DNA of 16,332 nt from Methanomassiliicoccaceae archaeon (GTDB lineage: Archaea > Thermoplasmatota > Thermoplasmata > Methanomassiliicoccales > Methanomethylophilaceae): the NCBI GenBank assembly GCA_009776625.1, contig WRNL01000019.1, positions 1 to 16,332 of the forward strand, read 5' to 3'. A program made the translations under genes and the position numbers. Below are positions 14,213 through 16,332 of the stretch, one piece after another (the first letter of the stretch is position 1; every line of letters starts with the position of its first letter). The notes beneath the pieces are model-generated. The model did not search any database. It was not told the origin of the DNA and saw only the letters and a program-made list of their open reading frames with translations.

Positions 14213-15244
14213 ATGACGGACGCGGCTTCCCTCGAGAACTACAACTTCCAGAAGATAGTGGTCACAGTGGGGGCCGCCCTCCTGGTGATCAAGTTCGCGG
14301 CGTACTTCATAACCAACTCCGTCGCGATATTCACGGACGCGGTCGAGAGCATCGTCAACGTCGCCGCCGGGGCCATCGGGCTGTATGCCCTGTTCCTGTC
14401 CGCCAAGCCGGCGGACAGGTCGCACCCCTTCGGCCACGGCAGGGTCGAGCTGATATCCGCGTCGGTGGAAGGCGCCATGATAACGGTCGCGGGCGTCCTG
14501 ATCATCTTCGAGGCGGTCAACAACATACTGGACCCGAAGGGGATATCGGCGCTGGACACGGGCCTCATACTGATAATCGCCGCCGCCGCCGTGAACTTCC
14601 TGGTGGGCACGACCGCGATAAGGAAGGGGAGGAAGAACAGGTCGGTCGCCCTGGAGGCCAGCGGGAAGCACCTCGTGACGGACACGGTCTCCTCCGTCGG
14701 GATAATAATGGGGCTCTCCGCCGTGTACCTGGGGGAACTCCTCGGCCATGACATATCCATCCTGGACCCGGTCATGGCCCTGCTGTTCGGGGCGTTCATA
14801 ATAATAACCGGGGCGGGCGTGATAAAGAAGGCCATGGACGGGATCATGGACAAGGCCGATGCCGGGATACTCATGAAGGCGGTCGCGTGCCTGAACGAGC
14901 ACAGGTCCGAGGCGTGGATCGACATACACAACCTCCGCGTCATAAAATACGGGAGCAGGCTCCACATCGAGATGCATGTCACCCTGCCGTTCGACATGAC
15001 GATCTCGGAGATGGAGGAGGAGAACCGCTGCCTGCACGAGTACGTGGCGTCCATCTTCGGGGGGTCGGCGGAGCTCGTCATGACGCCGGAGCCCTGCAAG
15101 GAGTTCTCCTGCATCCACTGCAGCAGGGACTGCGGCGCCAGGCGTGCGGAGTTCATCGAGAGGATAAACTGGAACGTGGACCTGCTGGCGCAGGAGCGCC
15201 AGCACGCCTACGGGAACCATGTGGTCATCAGGGACATAAAGTGA
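14213..15244 (+). CDS. Cation diffusion facilitator (CDF) metal exporter
   Basis: A 343-residue membrane protein with six hydrophobic helices and a soluble C-terminal domain. CDF proteins export Zn, Fe, Mn or related ions in exchange for protons. The helix 2 metal-site region is FTDAVESIVN (Asp42, Glu45) and helix 5 carries His153-x3-Asp157 in GKHLVTD. HPFGHGRVE (71-79) is the usual loop after helix 2. The C-terminal part (about 210-343) is the ferredoxin-like cytoplasmic domain, extended by a cysteine cluster at 295, 300, 303 and 307 (PCKEFSCIHCSRDC). Similar PC-x4-C-x2-C clusters occur in a known CDF subgroup and may bind metal. The ion cannot be predicted from the sequence alone. Confidence 0.92.
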   Translation: MTDAASLENYNFQKIVVTVGAALLVIKFAAYFITNSVAIFTDAVESIVNVAAGAIGLYALFLSAKPADRSHPFGHGRVELISASVEGAMITVAGVLIIFEAVNNILDPKGISALDTGLILIIAAAAVNFLVGTTAIRKGRKNRSVALEASGKHLVTDTVSSVGIIMGLSAVYLGELLGHDISILDPVMALLFGAFIIITGAGVIKKAMDGIMDKADAGILMKAVACLNEHRSEAWIDIHNLRVIKYGSRLHIEMHVTLPFDMTISEMEEENRCLHEYVASIFGGSAELVMTPEPCKEFSCIHCSRDCGARRAEFIERINWNVDLLAQERQHAYGNHVVIRDIK

Positions 15245-15302
15245 GGGGGTCTGGCAGGACGCCCATGTGGTATGAGATGAAAACGCCCCCATGGCAGTCC
15301 AG

Positions 15303-15312
15303 GTAAAATATA
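15303..15312 (+). promoter_or_regulatory. Candidate TATA box of the unknown protein gene at 15339
   Basis: GTAAAATATA is about 30 bases before the ATG at 15339 and predicts transcription from about 15335. It lies inside the longer open frame that begins at 15291, which argues that the true start is 15339. Confidence 0.45.
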
Positions 15313-15338
15313 ACTATCTTTTCGCAAGTTACCTTGTC

Positions 15339-15929
15339 ATGGTCAGAAAGCAGGAAGACGTTCCAGAGGAGATTTCGAAAATGGGGCAGGAGGGGTGGTA
15401 TTCCGGACTCAGCGACCAGGACAAGGTGAGGCTGGGGAGATACGTCGGCGGTTCTGACACGTCATCCTGGTCGGGCTTCTGCCTCTCGGTCTCGAGGAGG
15501 GCGGTCTCAGAGGAGAATTACCCAGTGTCCATCATAGTCGGCGAGAGCGCCCTCGGCGGCGATGTCACGGGGATTGAGAGGTTCGAGATGCTGGAGGAGA
15601 TAATCCCTGCCTACTTCGGCATGGGGAGGTACGACGACTGCATGAGGTGCTGCGAGGAGGGCCTCGCGCTTATCCCTGGTGTTATGGAAGGGCTCAGGGC
15701 CAGGAACGGCGGCTCCCTCCCCGAGAGGGTGCAGTGCCGCAACTACACCGTGAACGTCCTGATCGGGGCGCGCGGGGACTACGAAGCCGCCGACAGGGCC
15801 CTGGACAGGTTCCTAGAGATGGGGCTGATATCGGAGGAGGACGTGGCGTACAGGAAACAGAGCCACAAGGTGCACAGGCTCCAGAGGGCGTTCGACGGGA
15901 TATTCTCCTCGACCGTCAGTGGCCGATGA
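15339..15929 (+). CDS. Hypothetical protein, helical repeat (TPR-like)
   Basis: A 196-residue protein I do not recognise. The middle and C-terminal parts (IPAYFGMGRYDDCMRCCEEG and ARGDYEAADRALDRFLEMG) have the spacing of small and aromatic residues seen in tetratricopeptide-like helical pairs, suggesting a protein-interaction role. No signal peptide or membrane helix is present. The start at 15339 is preferred over an in-frame ATG at 15291 because a TATA-like box lies between them and would place the transcript start just before 15339; the longer form would be 212 residues. The 3' end overlaps the convergent YqfO-like gene by 14 bases. Confidence 0.7.
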   Translation: MVRKQEDVPEEISKMGQEGWYSGLSDQDKVRLGRYVGGSDTSSWSGFCLSVSRRAVSEENYPVSIIVGESALGGDVTGIERFEMLEEIIPAYFGMGRYDDCMRCCEEGLALIPGVMEGLRARNGGSLPERVQCRNYTVNVLIGARGDYEAADRALDRFLEMGLISEEDVAYRKQSHKVHRLQRAFDGIFSSTVSGR

Positions 15930-16257
15930 CGTCCTTCCACAGAACCATCGGCAGGATGTCGATGGCCGGCTCCTCGTAAGGGTGGACCCGCCTTATCGCC
16001 AGCACCACGTCTTTCAGGTCCCCGGCCGTCACCGCGAAGTCGATGCGGAGCTCGTCCTCGACGCTCACCTCCCCCGGCCTGCCGATGAACGGGTCCGACC
16101 CTTCCAGCGACCTCCACGTGCCCTTCGCCTCCATTATCGAGAACGCCCTGTCGTAGCCGGGGTACATCTGCCCCATGGAGCCGTTGACGGCGTCCATGAG
16201 CTCGTCCTTGTAGCCCGGGGGTATCGCCACGGATATCTTGTACGCCGCCGGCTCCAT
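15916..16257 (-). CDS. YqfO-like (NIF3/CutA-like domain) protein
   Basis: A 113-residue single-domain protein. Its sequence (YKISVAIPPGYKDELMDAV at 6-24, a GTWRSLEGSDPFIGRPGE segment in the middle, and RRVHPYEEPAIDI near the end) matches the small CutA-like domain that is inserted in some NIF3/YqfO proteins and also occurs alone. Stand-alone copies have no proven function; a role in binding metal or as a trimeric sensor is only suggested by the fold. It begins four bases after the stop of the preceding minus-strand gene, so the two form an operon, with GGAGGG lying inside the end of that gene as a possible ribosome-binding site. Confidence 0.8.
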   Translation of the reverse strand: MEPAAYKISVAIPPGYKDELMDAVNGSMGQMYPGYDRAFSIMEAKGTWRSLEGSDPFIGRPGEVSVEDELRIDFAVTAGDLKDVVLAIRRVHPYEEPAIDILPMVLWKDVIGH

Positions 16258-16261
16258 GCCG

Positions 16262-16332
16262 TCAGCCCTCCGACGGGGCGTGCCGGCGGTCGAGGTTCCC
16301 GAGGAGGTCGTCTATCTCCGCCAGCCTCTGCT
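16262..16332 (-). CDS. C-terminal end of an unidentified gene (partial)
   Basis: Only the last 22 codons and the TGA stop are inside the window. They read QRLAEIDDLLGNLDRRHAP and then SEG, a charged, probably helical end. The codon choice (CTC, GAC, AGG, GCC) is like that of neighbouring genes, and the four-base gap to the YqfO-like start indicates an operon. The gene starts beyond the right edge and cannot be identified. Confidence 0.55.
   Translation of the reverse strand, partial: QRLAEIDDLLGNLDRRHAPSEG

Noticed and set aside
14192..15292. A 366-codon minus-strand open frame opposite the CDF gene
   Set aside because: It is of the same antisense GC-rich kind; the CDF protein is clearly encoded on the plus strand.
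1..16332. CRISPR array, insertion sequence or prophage signs
   Set aside because: No regularly spaced repeats, transposase or integrase sequence, or terminal inverted repeats were found; codon use appears uniform across the genes.

Overview
The window looks like chromosomal DNA of a GC-rich methanogenic archaeon, most likely of the Methanomassiliicoccales (Thermoplasmatota). The evidence is an archaeal membrane-anchored LonB protease, a Hel308 repair helicase, A/T-rich TATA boxes about 25 bases before many starts, a strong preference for AGG (Arg) and ATA (Ile) codons, a corrinoid adenosyltransferase and a large adhesin-like surface protein. All 15 stop codons that can be read are TGA or TAA and none is TAG, as expected in a genome that decodes TAG as pyrrolysine. 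The lineage is inferred; no rRNA or methanogenesis gene is present to prove it.

Layout. 1-1422 (minus): start of a long secreted beta-helix surface protein that runs off the left edge. 1435-1748: promoter of that gene and a row of hairpins. 1749-4973 (minus): lonB and a secreted, membrane-anchored transglutaminase-fold protein. 5071-7311 (plus): hel308. 7559-8369 (plus): a two-gene unit of a GNAT acetyltransferase and an 84-residue protein with two copies of a four-cysteine module. 8361-9275 (minus): a DUF5685-like protein, 3' end overlapping the previous gene. 9623-11069 (plus): a 98-residue Cys-rich peptide followed after 7 bases by a radical SAM/SPASM enzyme. 11077-12661 (minus): metA and cobA, apparently transcribed separately. 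12733-14160 and 14213-15244 (plus): an MFS exporter and a CDF metal transporter. 15339-15929 (plus): an unknown helical protein. 15916-16332 (minus): a YqfO-like protein and the tail of another gene.

The most interesting part is 8361-11069, read here as a candidate RiPP (ribosomally made, modified peptide) locus. The 98-residue peptide has a plain N-terminal half and a C-terminal half with ten cysteines, eight of them in four Cys-Cys pairs. The adjacent enzyme has the radical SAM cluster motif and a full SPASM domain, the architecture of peptide maturases that form thioether cross-links. The divergent DUF5685-like gene shares the intergenic region, which holds a perfect 9-bp inverted repeat that could be an operator; the peptide mRNA would begin with an 8-bp hairpin next to its ribosome-binding site. 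No dedicated transporter or leader peptidase is visible, so export and cleavage are unexplained.

The rest is mostly housekeeping: protein quality control, DNA repair, methionine and corrinoid metabolism, and metal/drug transport. Genes are tightly packed; several convergent pairs overlap or leave under 10 bases. No tRNA, rRNA, insertion sequence or CRISPR array was seen.
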